From the NCBI RefSeq assembly GCF_021890735.1, contig NZ_JAKKUR010000007.1:1-64000 (forward strand): 64,000 nucleotides of DNA. The letters are read 5' to 3'. This DNA is from Thermanaeromonas sp. GTDB taxonomy: Bacteria > Bacillota > DSM-521 > Neomoorellales > Neomoorellaceae. Below are positions 17,186 through 26,885 of the stretch, in pieces. The notes beneath the pieces are model-generated. The model made no database searches. It was not told the DNA's origin and saw only the letters and a list, made by a program, of their open reading frames with translations. Each line of letters begins with the position of its first letter. Position 1 is the stretch's first letter. A program made the translations under genes and the position numbers.

Positions 17186-18283
17186 ATGGACAAAAAGGAG
17201 ATTTTAACTTGGCGGCTGAGCTGGTTGCTGGTAGGAGCGGCAGCCTGTTTATTTGCCCTCTCGGAAAAGCATCCTGGTTTTCTTTACGGCCTGGCCCTGG
17301 GCGCTCTCCAAATAACCGCGGCTCTTTTGCCACCTTCTTTCTGGGAAGGCCGGGTTTTAAGGAGGCTTTTTGTTTATCTTACGAGTTTGCTTCTTAGTTG
17401 GGTATGGTTTGCTTTGCGCCAGACTTATTTAGGGGAAAGGGTGTATGAGAGTTTTTTGTCCCCCATTTTATTCTTACCCGTCGGGACGGCCCTTTTCCTG
17501 GACCGGCCCCGAGAGGCCCTTATTTTGATTTTTGCCATCTTTTTACCTATTTCCGGTGTGATCCTAAGGGGAGAGCCCTTAAAGTTGGCCTACCATCTGG
17601 TGCAATTAGCTGGCTGGGTAGCCTTAAGCCTGGCCGCTTGGCTTCTTTTCCGGTTTTTGCGCCACCAAAGAGAAGCGTTCTTGCAGCAAGAAGAGGAATT
17701 AAAAAGGTTAGAACGGGAATACAGGCTGCTTAAAGATAGGTTAGCGCGGGCCGAGTATTTAGCCATAACCGATCCTTTAACGGAGTTATATAACTTGCGC
17801 TATTTTGAACAGGTCCTCGAGGGATGGCTAAGGGAATTGCGTCCAGCCTCTAGGTTGAGCTTGCTCATGGTAGATATCGATTACTTTAAAGAAATAAACG
17901 ATACCTTCGGGCACCAGGTGGGTAATAAAGTTTTGGTGGAAGTGGCCGGCCTCCTTAAACGGCACGTCAGGGAAAAGGATGTGGTAGCCAGGTACGGCGG
18001 GGAGGAATTCGCCCTCCTTCTTCTGGGAGCAGACCGGTACAAGGCCCAGCAAGTGGCTGAGCGTATCCGGAACGCAGTGGCTTCCTCTGTCTTCGCCTTG
18101 GACATGGGGTTCAAGGTTAGGCTTACGGTGAGCATCGGTATAGCCTCATGGCCAGAGGACGCGCATGACCAAAGGGAGCTTATACAGCGGGCCGACAGGG
18201 CCCTGTATATAGCTAAAAGTAGCGGGCGTAATATGATCTGTTCTTCAGGAGGGGAGGAAGCAGATGCCACCCTTCCTAAATAA
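17186..18283 (+). CDS. Membrane-anchored diguanylate cyclase (GGDEF)
   Basis: ITDPLTELYNLRYFEQVL...MVDIDYFKEINDTFGHQVGN...RYGGEEFALLL; multiple N-terminal TM segments. Confidence 0.92.
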   Translation: MDKKEILTWRLSWLLVGAAACLFALSEKHPGFLYGLALGALQITAALLPPSFWEGRVLRRLFVYLTSLLLSWVWFALRQTYLGERVYESFLSPILFLPVGTALFLDRPREALILIFAIFLPISGVILRGEPLKLAYHLVQLAGWVALSLAAWLLFRFLRHQREAFLQQEEELKRLEREYRLLKDRLARAEYLAITDPLTELYNLRYFEQVLEGWLRELRPASRLSLLMVDIDYFKEINDTFGHQVGNKVLVEVAGLLKRHVREKDVVARYGGEEFALLLLGADRYKAQQVAERIRNAVASSVFALDMGFKVRLTVSIGIASWPEDAHDQRELIQRADRALYIAKSSGRNMICSSGGEEADATLPK

Positions 18284-20021
18284 AGTTTTCTGCGGGCAGG
18301 GTTATCTGTATTTTTTTATTTTGGGAGGCCGCCTGAGGGTGGGGTTTAGTCACCGTCCGGGCCTGGACCGGGGCTTTTGGGAGGCCAGGGGTGCCATCTC
18401 TTTCGGGCTGTTATCACCGCAGGTAAACCTGGGCGTGGCCCAATTTTTACTTGACAAGGTGTCTTCCCGGGGGCCGGGACAACTTTCACCTTACGGGCTT
18501 AAGTGCAAGCTAGAAGAGTGGGGCCGGCATTTCGGGTTGAGTTTTTCTTTTAAGCCGGCAGCCCCTGCTTTACCTTCTCCTCTGGAGGAGGAGTTAAAGT
18601 TTGTGCGGAATGTATTGTCAGGGCGGCTTCTCTTCCTGGAAGAAGTAGACCGCGCGCTAAGGGAAAATGGTCTAAGAGTTAAATCCGGCCTGCCCGATAT
18701 TTTGCAATATCTTTACCTGCAAGGAGAATGCGAACTCTGGCCGGCGGTAGGATTCGACCGGCAAGGTCTGCCTTTTTGCCGGAGGTGCGGCGGGAGAGAA
18801 AAGCTGGTTAGAACCGGCTGTGGAGCCTGCAACAGCCGGTTTTGTTATGTGTGTGAAGGCTGCCTGGAACTGGGAGAGGCCCGTTCCTGCCGGGCCTTAT
18901 ATGCCCGGGCTGGGGCAAGAAAGAATTTCAGGAGAAATGTAACCCCTCGGCTTTCTTTTCCCCTACATCCCGCCCAGAGGGAAGCCTACGAGCGAGCGGC
19001 CGAGTTTGTAGCCAAAGGGCAAAAGCCGCGGTGCCTGGTCTGGGCCGTGTGTGGGGCGGGAAAAACCGAGGTGGCCTACGGGGCCATAGCTGCCGCCCTG
19101 GCCCAGGGCCGGGAAATTCTCTATACGTCCCCGCGGAGGGAGGTAGTTAAAGAGATATACCCGCGCCTTAAGGAAGCATTCCCTGGGGTTGAAATTGCGG
19201 TGCTGCACGGGGAAACAAGCTTAAAGTTTCCCCCTGCCGAGCTAACGGTAGCTACCGTACACCAGGTCTTGCGTTTTTACCAGCGCTTTGACCTGGTGGT
19301 CTTGGATGAGGTCGACGCTTTTCCTTTGACCGGTGACCCCCGGCTGTACTTCGCTTTAGAACGCTGCCGCAGGCCTTGCGGCCAAGTTCTATATCTTACG
19401 GCTACTCCAACCCCGGAATTGAGGGCGGGGGTCCGCCGGGGTACACTTCCCGTGATTTACCTGCCTGCCCGCTACCACGGGTATCCCCTCCCCGAACCTG
19501 AGCTAATAGTCATTAGGAACCTTGGGGTTAAGGTCGGAGGCCGGTTACCTCTTCCCTTACAAAGGTTTTTGGAGTTGAGCCTGGTAGCGGACCGGGCGCA
19601 GGTCATGGTTTTTGTCCCTACAGTAGAACTGGTCCAAGATACGGTGGACTGGCTCCGGGGCTTTTTCGGAGATGAAGACCGTGTCCGGGGATGTTATGCT
19701 GCCTCGGCACAGCGGGAGGAGGTGCTGGCTTCCTTCCGCCGGGGTGATTTTCCCGTGCTGGTGACCACTACAGTTATGGAGCGCGGGGTTACGCTGCGCC
19801 GCTTGAATGTTCTTGTGCTGTTCGCCGACCATCGCTATGTGTTCGACGAGAATACACTGATACAGTTAGCAGGCCGTGCGGGAAGAGCCCTGGAATATCC
19901 GCGGGCCAGGGTATTGTTTGTAGCCGGAAAGATAAGCCCGGAGATGGCTGAAGCCTTAGAGACCATAAGGCGGTTTAACCGCATGGCTTGGGAAAAGGGC
20001 TTTTTAAAGGCCTACAAATGA
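18264..20021 (+). CDS. comFA: ComFA-like DNA-uptake helicase with zinc finger
   Basis: CRRCGG...CGACNSRFCYVCEGC, Walker A VCGAGKTEV, VVLDEVDAFP, ERGVTLRRLNVLVL; followed by comFC. Confidence 0.85.
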   Translation: MPPFLNKVFCGQGYLYFFILGGRLRVGFSHRPGLDRGFWEARGAISFGLLSPQVNLGVAQFLLDKVSSRGPGQLSPYGLKCKLEEWGRHFGLSFSFKPAAPALPSPLEEELKFVRNVLSGRLLFLEEVDRALRENGLRVKSGLPDILQYLYLQGECELWPAVGFDRQGLPFCRRCGGREKLVRTGCGACNSRFCYVCEGCLELGEARSCRALYARAGARKNFRRNVTPRLSFPLHPAQREAYERAAEFVAKGQKPRCLVWAVCGAGKTEVAYGAIAAALAQGREILYTSPRREVVKEIYPRLKEAFPGVEIAVLHGETSLKFPPAELTVATVHQVLRFYQRFDLVVLDEVDAFPLTGDPRLYFALERCRRPCGQVLYLTATPTPELRAGVRRGTLPVIYLPARYHGYPLPEPELIVIRNLGVKVGGRLPLPLQRFLELSLVADRAQVMVFVPTVELVQDTVDWLRGFFGDEDRVRGCYAASAQREEVLASFRRGDFPVLVTTTVMERGVTLRRLNVLVLFADHRYVFDENTLIQLAGRAGRALEYPRARVLFVAGKISPEMAEALETIRRFNRMAWEKGFLKAYK

Positions 20022-20040
20022 AAAAGGCTTTTTAAAAGGG

Positions 20041-20730
20041 GTGGAAAGGATGGGGAGGTGTTCCTTTTGCGGCAGGTGGTCGTACCGAGGTATCCTCTGC
20101 CCCAGGTGTACTTCGGCCCTTGAAGCATGGAAAAGGGAGTTTCCGATTTGCTCCCTATGCGGCCGTTTGATGGGTAGGGGAGTTTCACAACAACTTTGCC
20201 CTCAGTGCCAGGAAGAAAAACCCCCGTTTCGCCTGGCCCGGGCTGTGGGGCCCTACCGGGGGATGTTGAAAGATGTTATCTTAGACTTTAAATATAAGGG
20301 CAGGCGCTCCCTTAGCCAGCCCCTGGGATATCTTCTGGCTCAAGTAGTAGCGGCAGAACCACTCTTCGGAAAACCCCAGGTAATAATACCGGTTCCCTTG
20401 GCCCGGCAAAGACTAAAGGAACGGGCTTTTAATCAGGCAGAATTACTGGCCCGTGAAGTGGGGCGGCTTCTCGGTCTTAAGGTTGCCGAAGGCGTATTAC
20501 TTAAAGAAAGGGATACCGTTCCGCAGGCCGGGCTCGGCCGGAAGGAGCGCTGGATAAACCTTAAGGATACCTTCGCGTTAAAACGCGCCTCGATAATAGA
20601 GGGACAAGATGTATTGCTTGTTGATGACGTGTTGACTACGGGGGCTACGGTAACCGCGTGTACCATTGTATTACTTCAGGCCGGCGCCCGCTCGGTATCC
20701 GTGGCCACTTTAGCTACAGGTATTCTTTAA
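20041..20730 (+). CDS. comFC: ComFC / GntX-type phosphoribosyltransferase
   Basis: CSFCGRW...CPRCTS zinc motif, PRT loop DVLLVDDVLTTGATV. Confidence 0.9.
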   Translation: MERMGRCSFCGRWSYRGILCPRCTSALEAWKREFPICSLCGRLMGRGVSQQLCPQCQEEKPPFRLARAVGPYRGMLKDVILDFKYKGRRSLSQPLGYLLAQVVAAEPLFGKPQVIIPVPLARQRLKERAFNQAELLAREVGRLLGLKVAEGVLLKERDTVPQAGLGRKERWINLKDTFALKRASIIEGQDVLLVDDVLTTGATVTACTIVLLQAGARSVSVATLATGIL

Positions 20731-20847
20731 GGAGTTTCTTTTAATAAGCGAGAAGATTCGACCGGTGTTATGCCCTATTTTCCCTGTTCCGACAATTTTT
20801 TTATCCTTCCACATAGCAGTCCACAATAAGAGTATAGGGTTTCCAAG

Positions 20848-20877
20848 TTATCAACAGAGTTATCCACGTTATCCACA
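20848..20877 (+). promoter_or_regulatory. Cluster of three tandem DnaA boxes
   Basis: TTATCAACA (20848-20856), TTATCCACG (20860-20868), TTATCCACA (20869-20877); additional inverted TTATCCACT at 20948-20956. Confidence 0.75.
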
Positions 20878-20959
20878 GGCGAAAGGGTTGTAATGGAGGT
20901 TAAAACATGTTGTTTTCGACAAGACAGCATGTGACAGGAGAAATTTTAGTGGATAAACT

Positions 20960-20988
20960 TTGACACGGGCCGCCTTACGTGGTATAAT
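20960..20988 (+). promoter_or_regulatory. Consensus SigA promoter upstream of csp
   Basis: TTGACA-17 bp-TATAAT with TGG extended -10. Confidence 0.9.
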
Positions 20989-21062
20989 GGCACTGCTTCT
21001 CGGGTTTTAAAAAGCCTGGGGGTAACATCTAAAATACGTTTTAGGGAGGAAGGTTGTTTTTT

Positions 21063-21266
21063 ATGAAAATGCTGGGCAAAGTAAAGTGGTTTAGCCCGCA
21101 AAAGGGGTACGGATTTATTGCTGGTGAAGACGGGAAGGATGTGTTCGTGCATTACACGGCCATCCAAGAGAAGGGCTTTAAGAGCTTGGCCCCCGGACAA
21201 GAAGTAGAGTTTGAAGTTGTAGAAGGACCGCGTGGCCCCCAGGCGGCTAACGTGGTAAAGCGGTAG
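21063..21266 (+). CDS. Cold-shock protein, CspA/CspB family
   Basis: [31 protein letters not shown]. Confidence 0.95.
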   Translation: MKMLGKVKWFSPQKGYGFIAGEDGKDVFVHYTAIQEKGFKSLAPGQEVEFEVVEGPRGPQAANVVKR

Positions 21267-21301
21267 CAGCATGGATAACCAACATGTTAACTAAAGAATA
21301 T

Positions 21302-21331
21302 AAAAAAGCCCCGACACATCGGGGCTTTTTT
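21302..21331 (+). terminator. Intrinsic terminator after csp
   Basis: AAAAAAGCCCCGA-CACA-TCGGGGCTTTTTT perfect 13-bp inverted repeat. Confidence 0.95.
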
Positions 21332-21344
21332 AATTGTGAACGGC

Positions 21345-21369
21345 AGGAAATTGACCTTGGAGCGGGAAT
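21345..21369 (+). promoter_or_regulatory. Candidate SigH-type promoter upstream of hpf
   Basis: AGGAAAT-N14-GAAT, the same spacing as I recall for the B. subtilis spoVG SigH promoter. Confidence 0.5.
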
Positions 21370-21415
21370 AATATTTGGTAAAAAGTCTAAAGATGGCATG
21401 AGAGGTGTTAGGTTC

Positions 21416-21943
21416 ATGCGGTTAACTGTGCGGGGAAAGAATTTTGAGGTTTCCGAGGCCCTTCGCCAGTACGCAGAAAAACGGCTGAAAAAACTGGAAA
21501 GATTTTTAGGCGAAGAGGTAGAAGTTCAGGTAACCATGTCGGTTAGCCGGGACAGGCATGTTGTAGAAGTTACAGTACCCCTGGACGGGTATTTACTTCG
21601 CGGAGAAGAAGCTACAGGAGATATGTATGGTTCCATAGACCTTGTTTTGGAGAAACTGGAAAAGCAGATGGAAAAATATAAAACCCGGTTGGCCAAGAAA
21701 GTTAAGGGAAATACCCTGAAGGAAGGGGCTTTACGGTCTCAACAAGAAGAAGAAGCGGAAGAACCTAGGGTGGTGCGGACCAAGCGCTTCCCCATCAAGC
21801 CCATGAGCGTGGAAGAGGCTATACTCCAGATGAACCTTTTAGGACATAACTTTTTCGTATTTGCCAACGCCGAAACGGAACAGGTGAACGTACTTTACCG
21901 GCGAAAGGATGGCAATTACGGGTTAATTGAGCCAGAGTTATAG
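21416..21943 (+). CDS. hpf: Long-form ribosome hibernation promoting factor
   Basis: MRLTVRGKNFEVSEALRQYAEKRLKKLERF and C-terminal RFPIKPMSVEEAILQMNLLGHNFFVFANAETEQVNVLYRRKDGNYGLIEP. Confidence 0.93.
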   Translation: MRLTVRGKNFEVSEALRQYAEKRLKKLERFLGEEVEVQVTMSVSRDRHVVEVTVPLDGYLLRGEEATGDMYGSIDLVLEKLEKQMEKYKTRLAKKVKGNTLKEGALRSQQEEEAEEPRVVRTKRFPIKPMSVEEAILQMNLLGHNFFVFANAETEQVNVLYRRKDGNYGLIEPEL

Positions 21944-22078
21944 AGTTATAAAAATATGTCAGGGGCATTTTAAGCTTCTTCTTTTTTGTCTTTTTAGCCT
22001 TCTCACAGAAGGGGAAAACTTGGATGAAGCGAAATTAACATAAAGTCTAAGATCATTAGGAGAAGGTGAAGGGGTAAA

Positions 22079-22786
22079 TTGGTCGCTGAAAGATCTACAG
22101 AACAGATAGCCGCGACAGAATATGAGCGCGTAATATGCCAAGTTAAGGGAGTGCTCTCAGCCCGCCTGGTGACGAGCGCCGACGGGACCATAGAGGAGAT
22201 CCACGTCCTGGCTGCGCCTGACCGTAATCCCAAACAAGTGGTGCGCGATATTGAAACTGCCGTTTTGGTTCAGCTGGGCACCACCTTGGACCGTAAAAAA
22301 ATCAGTATAGCCCAATTAGAAGAAGGGGCCGGGGCAGACCGTGTGGGCGAAGCCAGTGTATCTTACGGGAAACCCCAGTGGACCAAGCTGAGGCTCGGTC
22401 GCCTAAGCCTTTTTCCCCAGGGTATCAACTTAGAAGCTAATGTAGCAGTAGAAATAGGTGAAGAAGGTGACCTCTACGAAGGAAGTGCTGTGGGTCCCAA
22501 TTTGCCTGGGCAGAGCTGTTATTTAGTGGCCCAAGCCACCTTGGATGCCGTAAGAAAATATTTGGGAGAAAGTTGTGGGCTGGGTTTAGAGGATATTTTA
22601 AAACTAGAAGTGGCCCAAACCCAGGCAGTGCTGGCAGTGGTGAGCATGTTAAAGGATTGGAGGCGCGAGCGCCTAGCGGGGATAGCTTTTCTGGATGAAT
22701 GCCCTGATGAGCTACAAGCTGCGGGCAAGGCTGTGCTGAGGGCACTGGCTAGCCGGTTTTGCTTACATGCAGCGGGGTTGGACTGA
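22079..22786 (+). CDS. Conserved hypothetical protein
   Basis: N-terminal ERVICQVKGVLSARLVTSADGTIEEIHVLAAPDRNPKQVVRDIETAVLVQLG domain; good codon usage and co-directional context. Confidence 0.7.
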   Translation: MVAERSTEQIAATEYERVICQVKGVLSARLVTSADGTIEEIHVLAAPDRNPKQVVRDIETAVLVQLGTTLDRKKISIAQLEEGAGADRVGEASVSYGKPQWTKLRLGRLSLFPQGINLEANVAVEIGEEGDLYEGSAVGPNLPGQSCYLVAQATLDAVRKYLGESCGLGLEDILKLEVAQTQAVLAVVSMLKDWRRERLAGIAFLDECPDELQAAGKAVLRALASRFCLHAAGLD

Positions 22787-22791
22787 GACGA

Positions 22792-22821
22792 TTGCCTTTC
22801 TACCGGAGGAAGTGTTACAAT
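22792..22821 (+). promoter_or_regulatory. Candidate SigA promoter for secA
   Basis: TTGCCT-18 bp-TACAAT. Confidence 0.5.
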
Positions 22822-22904
22822 AAAAGCAGCCTTTTAAGAGCGGGTAAAAGGAAGTCGAGGGGGGTGTTCTTCCCCCTCGCTTTATTCCAAAGGGGAGATA
22901 ACCC

Positions 22905-25595
22905 ATGTTAGGGTTGCTTAAAACTTTATTGGACGATAATGCCCGGGAAATTAAGAAGCTCTCCCAAAAGGTACAGCGCATAAACGCTTTGGAGCCGGAG
23001 ATCAGCGCTTTAAGGGATGAGGAGCTACAGGCCAAGACAGCCGAATTCCGCCGGCGCCTGGAACGAGGCGCCACTTTAGACGACCTTTTACCGGAAGCTT
23101 TTGCTGTAGTCCGGGAAGCTGCGCGCAGGGTCCTGGGCATGCGTCATTTTGATGTGCAGCTGATGGGAGGTATCGTGCTGCACCAGGGTCGCATTGCGGA
23201 GATGAAGACGGGAGAAGGGAAGACCCTCGTGGCGACTTTACCGGCCTACCTTAACGCTTTAACCGGCCGGGGTGTGCATATCGTCACGGTAAACGATTAC
23301 CTGGCCCGGCGGGATAGCGAATGGATGGGCAAAGTCTACCGCTTTTTAGGCTTAAGTGTAGGATTGATCGTGCACGGGCTTAGCACCCAGGAACGGCGCA
23401 AGGCCTACGCCGCCGATATAACTTACGGCACCAACAACGAATTCGGCTTTGATTACCTGCGGGACAATATGGCCTTGCATCCTGACGAACTCGTCCAGCG
23501 AGAACTACATTACGCCATTATAGATGAAGTGGACAGCATACTCATAGATGAGGCGAGGACTCCCCTTATAATTTCGGGCCAGGCAGAAAAGCCTACAGAA
23601 ATGTATTACAGGGTAGCCCGTATCATCCCTAAACTTAAGGCCGGTGAGGACTACCATGTAGATGAAAAAGCCAAAGTAGCTACTTTGACCGAGGCCGGTG
23701 TGGCCAAGGTAGAAAAGCTTTTGGGTATCGATAACTTATATGATGAAGCAAACATTGAGCTTGCACATCATGTACTTCAGGCCCTCAAGGCTCATACCCT
23801 TATGAAACGGGATCGCGATTATGTGGTAAAAGATGGTCAGGTTATAATTGTGGATGAATTTACCGGAAGGCTCATGTTCGGGCGCCGGTACAGCGATGGG
23901 CTCCACCAGGCCATCGAGGCCAAAGAAGGGGTAAAGATAGAGCGGGAGACCCAAACTTTAGCCACCATAACCTTTCAGAACTATTTCCGCATGTATGAGA
24001 AGCTTGCCGGAATGACGGGTACGGCCGCGACAGAAGAAGAAGAGTTTCGCAAGATCTACGGCCTGGATGTGGTAGTGATACCCACCCACAAGCCCATGAT
24101 TCGCATCGATTATCCGGATGTAATCTACCGGACGGAAGAGGGCAAATTCCGCGCGGTAGTGGAGGAGATAGTCGAGCGGCACGCTAAAGGGCAGCCGGTG
24201 CTGGTGGGCACCACCTCCATTGAAAAATCGGAACGCTTGAGTGAAATGCTTAAAAAACGCGGGATACCCCACCAGGTGTTAAATGCCAAATATCATGAAA
24301 GGGAAGCGGAGATCATAGCCCAGGCCGGCCGCTTAGGTGCGGTGACCATCGCCACCAACATGGCGGGCCGGGGAACGGACATCATGCTGGGTGGAAATCC
24401 CGAGTACCTGGCTAAAGAGAGGATGCGCCGGGAGGGGTACCCGCCGGAGGTCATCGCCGAAGCTACGGGTTTCGGGCCTGTCTCTTCTCCTGAGGTGGAA
24501 GAAGCGCGGCGCGTCTTTAGGCAGTATTTAGAAGAAGCCCGGAAAGAAACGGAGGCCGAACATAAGAAGGTAGTGGCCCTGGGCGGCCTCCATATTATAG
24601 GGACGGAGCGCCACGAGAGCAGGCGTATCGACAACCAGCTTCGCGGGCGCGCAGGACGCCAGGGAGACCCGGGTTCCAGCCGGTTTTACCTCTCCCTTGA
24701 GGACGATCTCATGCGTCTTTTTGGAGCTGAGAACATTGCCGGGCTTTTGGACCGGTTGGGGATGGACGACAGCCATCCTATAGATCATCCCCTGGTATCC
24801 CGGTCTATAGAAGCGGCCCAGAAGAAGGTAGAAGCCCATAACTTTGAGCTGCGCAAACACGTTTTGGAATACGATGACGTATTAAACCAGCAGCGGGAAA
24901 TTATCTACAGCCAGCGTCGTAAAGTTCTTATGGGCGAGAACCTGCGCCCGATCATTGAAGATATGATAACTACGGTTGTTGATCGTACTATAGAAAGATT
25001 TGCTGGAGATAGCAAGTATCCGGAAGAATGGGACTGGGAAGGATTCTTGGAGTATGCTGAAAAGCTTTTCCTGCCCGGTTGCGACCGGAGTTTGGCCGAT
25101 GAGTTGCGTAAGATGAGTAAAGATGAGGTTTATACTTTCTTGCGGGAGGAAGCTCTCAAGCTTTACCGGCGGCGAGAAGAAGAGCTGGGTGCGGAAACCT
25201 TAAGAGAGCTTGAACGGGTTATCCTTCTTAGGGTAGTAGATGCCAAGTGGATGGACCATCTGGATGCTATGGATCAGCTTCGGCAGGGCATAGGCCTCCG
25301 CGCCTACGGCCAGCGAGATCCATTAGTGGAGTATAAATTTGAGGCTTACCAGATGTTTCAGGAAATGGTTGCCTCCATCCAGGAAGAAGTGGTGCGGTAC
25401 CTGTACCACGTTAAATTGGTTGTACCCGAAGAAAGGCGCCCCAGAAGGGTCATAGAAAACCGCTATCAGGAGGAGGCTCCGCGGCAGCCCTTCCGCCGTG
25501 AACAGAAGATAGGCCGCAACGATCCTTGCCCCTGCGGAAGCGGTAAAAAATATAAGAAATGTTGCGGCGCCCTTAAAGGGGCTAGCGGGATGTAG
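22905..25595 (+). CDS. secA: Preprotein translocase ATPase SecA
   Basis: [41 protein letters not shown]-terminal [17 protein letters not shown]. Confidence 0.98.
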   Translation: MLGLLKTLLDDNAREIKKLSQKVQRINALEPEISALRDEELQAKTAEFRRRLERGATLDDLLPEAFAVVREAARRVLGMRHFDVQLMGGIVLHQGRIAEMKTGEGKTLVATLPAYLNALTGRGVHIVTVNDYLARRDSEWMGKVYRFLGLSVGLIVHGLSTQERRKAYAADITYGTNNEFGFDYLRDNMALHPDELVQRELHYAIIDEVDSILIDEARTPLIISGQAEKPTEMYYRVARIIPKLKAGEDYHVDEKAKVATLTEAGVAKVEKLLGIDNLYDEANIELAHHVLQALKAHTLMKRDRDYVVKDGQVIIVDEFTGRLMFGRRYSDGLHQAIEAKEGVKIERETQTLATITFQNYFRMYEKLAGMTGTAATEEEEFRKIYGLDVVVIPTHKPMIRIDYPDVIYRTEEGKFRAVVEEIVERHAKGQPVLVGTTSIEKSERLSEMLKKRGIPHQVLNAKYHEREAEIIAQAGRLGAVTIATNMAGRGTDIMLGGNPEYLAKERMRREGYPPEVIAEATGFGPVSSPEVEEARRVFRQYLEEARKETEAEHKKVVALGGLHIIGTERHESRRIDNQLRGRAGRQGDPGSSRFYLSLEDDLMRLFGAENIAGLLDRLGMDDSHPIDHPLVSRSIEAAQKKVEAHNFELRKHVLEYDDVLNQQREIIYSQRRKVLMGENLRPIIEDMITTVVDRTIERFAGDSKYPEEWDWEGFLEYAEKLFLPGCDRSLADELRKMSKDEVYTFLREEALKLYRRREEELGAETLRELERVILLRVVDAKWMDHLDAMDQLRQGIGLRAYGQRDPLVEYKFEAYQMFQEMVASIQEEVVRYLYHVKLVVPEERRPRRVIENRYQEEAPRQPFRREQKIGRNDPCPCGSGKKYKKCCGALKGASGM

Positions 25596-25630
25596 TGGTC
25601 CACCTTTAGTTATTAAGGAGGGAGACTGTA

Positions 25631-26741
25631 ATGCTGGAAGATTTAAAACCCCGCTTTGCAGAACTTAAAGGCCGCCTAGAAGAATTGAGGGTCTCTCTTT
25701 GACTGGGCTGGGAAGAAGGAAGAAATAGCTAGGCTAGAGGCGGAGATGAGTTCCCCGGACTTCTGGGAGGACCGAGAGCGGGTAGAAGAGGTTACCCGGC
25801 GGTTGAGCTCTTTAAAGGAGAAAGTACAGCTTCTGGAGGAATTAACCAACAAAACCCAAAGCCTTTACGAGCTTTGGGAATTGGCCGTAGTCGAAGGCGA
25901 GCAATCTTTAGAACCGGAGCTTAAGAAGGAACTGGAAAATCTGGAATACCGCGTAGAAAAGATAACCCTGGAAACCCTGCTCGCCGGACCTTATGACCGT
26001 AATAACGCCATATTATCGTTGCACCCGGGGGCGGGAGGAACAGAATCCCAAGACTGGGCGGCCATGCTCCTTAGGATGTATACCCGCTGGGCCGAAGAAC
26101 ACGGGTATGAGGTAGAGCTACTTGATTATCTAGAAGGAGAAGAGGCCGGTATAAAGAGCGCAACCCTGCTCATAAAAGGCGAAAATGCCTACGGCTATCT
26201 TAAGGCGGAGAAGGGAGTCCACCGCTTGGTACGTATTTCTCCCTTTGATGCCGCAGGGCGCCGGCATACCTCCTTCGCCTCTGTGGAGGTCATCCCGGAA
26301 GTAGAATTTGACCACGAAGTAGAGATAAGACCGGAGGACCTTAAAATAGATACCTTCCGCTCCCAGGGAGCGGGAGGCCAGCACGTTAATAAAACGGATT
26401 CCGCCGTTCGCATTACCCACTTACCTACGGGCATCGTAGTAACCTGCCAGAACGAGCGCTCCCAGCATGCCAACCGGCTTACCGCTTTAAAGATTTTAAG
26501 GGCTAAGCTTTTGGAAAGGAAGCTAAAGGAGCAGGAGGAGGAACTTGCCAAGCTTAAGGGTGAACAGAGGGAGATCGCCTGGGGAAATCAGATCCGCTCC
26601 TACGTCTTTCATCCCTATAGCCTGGTGAAGGATCACCGCACGGGGGTGGAGATAGGGAACGTCCAGGCCGTTATGGATGGCTGGCTGGATCCCTTTATTA
26701 ACGCCTACTTGCGACAGCAGGCCGGTAAAGGGCCCTCCTAA
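25631..26741 (+). CDS. prfB: Peptide chain release factor 2 with programmed +1 frameshift (join 25631..25699, 25701..26741)
   Basis: ATG at 25631 encodes [23 protein letters not shown], then CTT TGA at 25697-25702 preceded by AGGG; +1 shift gives [27 protein letters not shown] motif [20 protein letters not shown]. Confidence 0.95.
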
Positions 26742-26760
26742 AAGGAGGGCCCAATTTTTT
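26730..26760 (+). terminator. Intrinsic terminator overlapping the prfB stop codon
   Basis: GGGCCCTCCT-AAA-AGGAGGGCCC then AATTTTTT; TAA stop occupies 26739-26741. Confidence 0.9.
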
Positions 26761-26885
26761 CCTTGACAGCCTTTATCTTTTGCCTTAATATGGTATTAGT
26801 ATTTTGGGTCTTTTGGGACATAACTTTAGGGATTTTTGGGTATCTTGGCTATCAGAAGGTTCTTGTGGAAGGGAGGAGGAAGTTT

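Noticed and set aside
23736-24860. Minus-strand ORFs antisense to secA (and similar shadows antisense to uvrC, eno, hppA, nifS, ftsE)
   Set aside because: No SD, no family resemblance, and they lie opposite unmistakable conserved genes; expected shadows of codon bias.
25697-25702. In-frame TGA making prfB look like a pseudogene
   Set aside because: It is the conserved RF2 programmed frameshift site; downstream frame is intact and full length.
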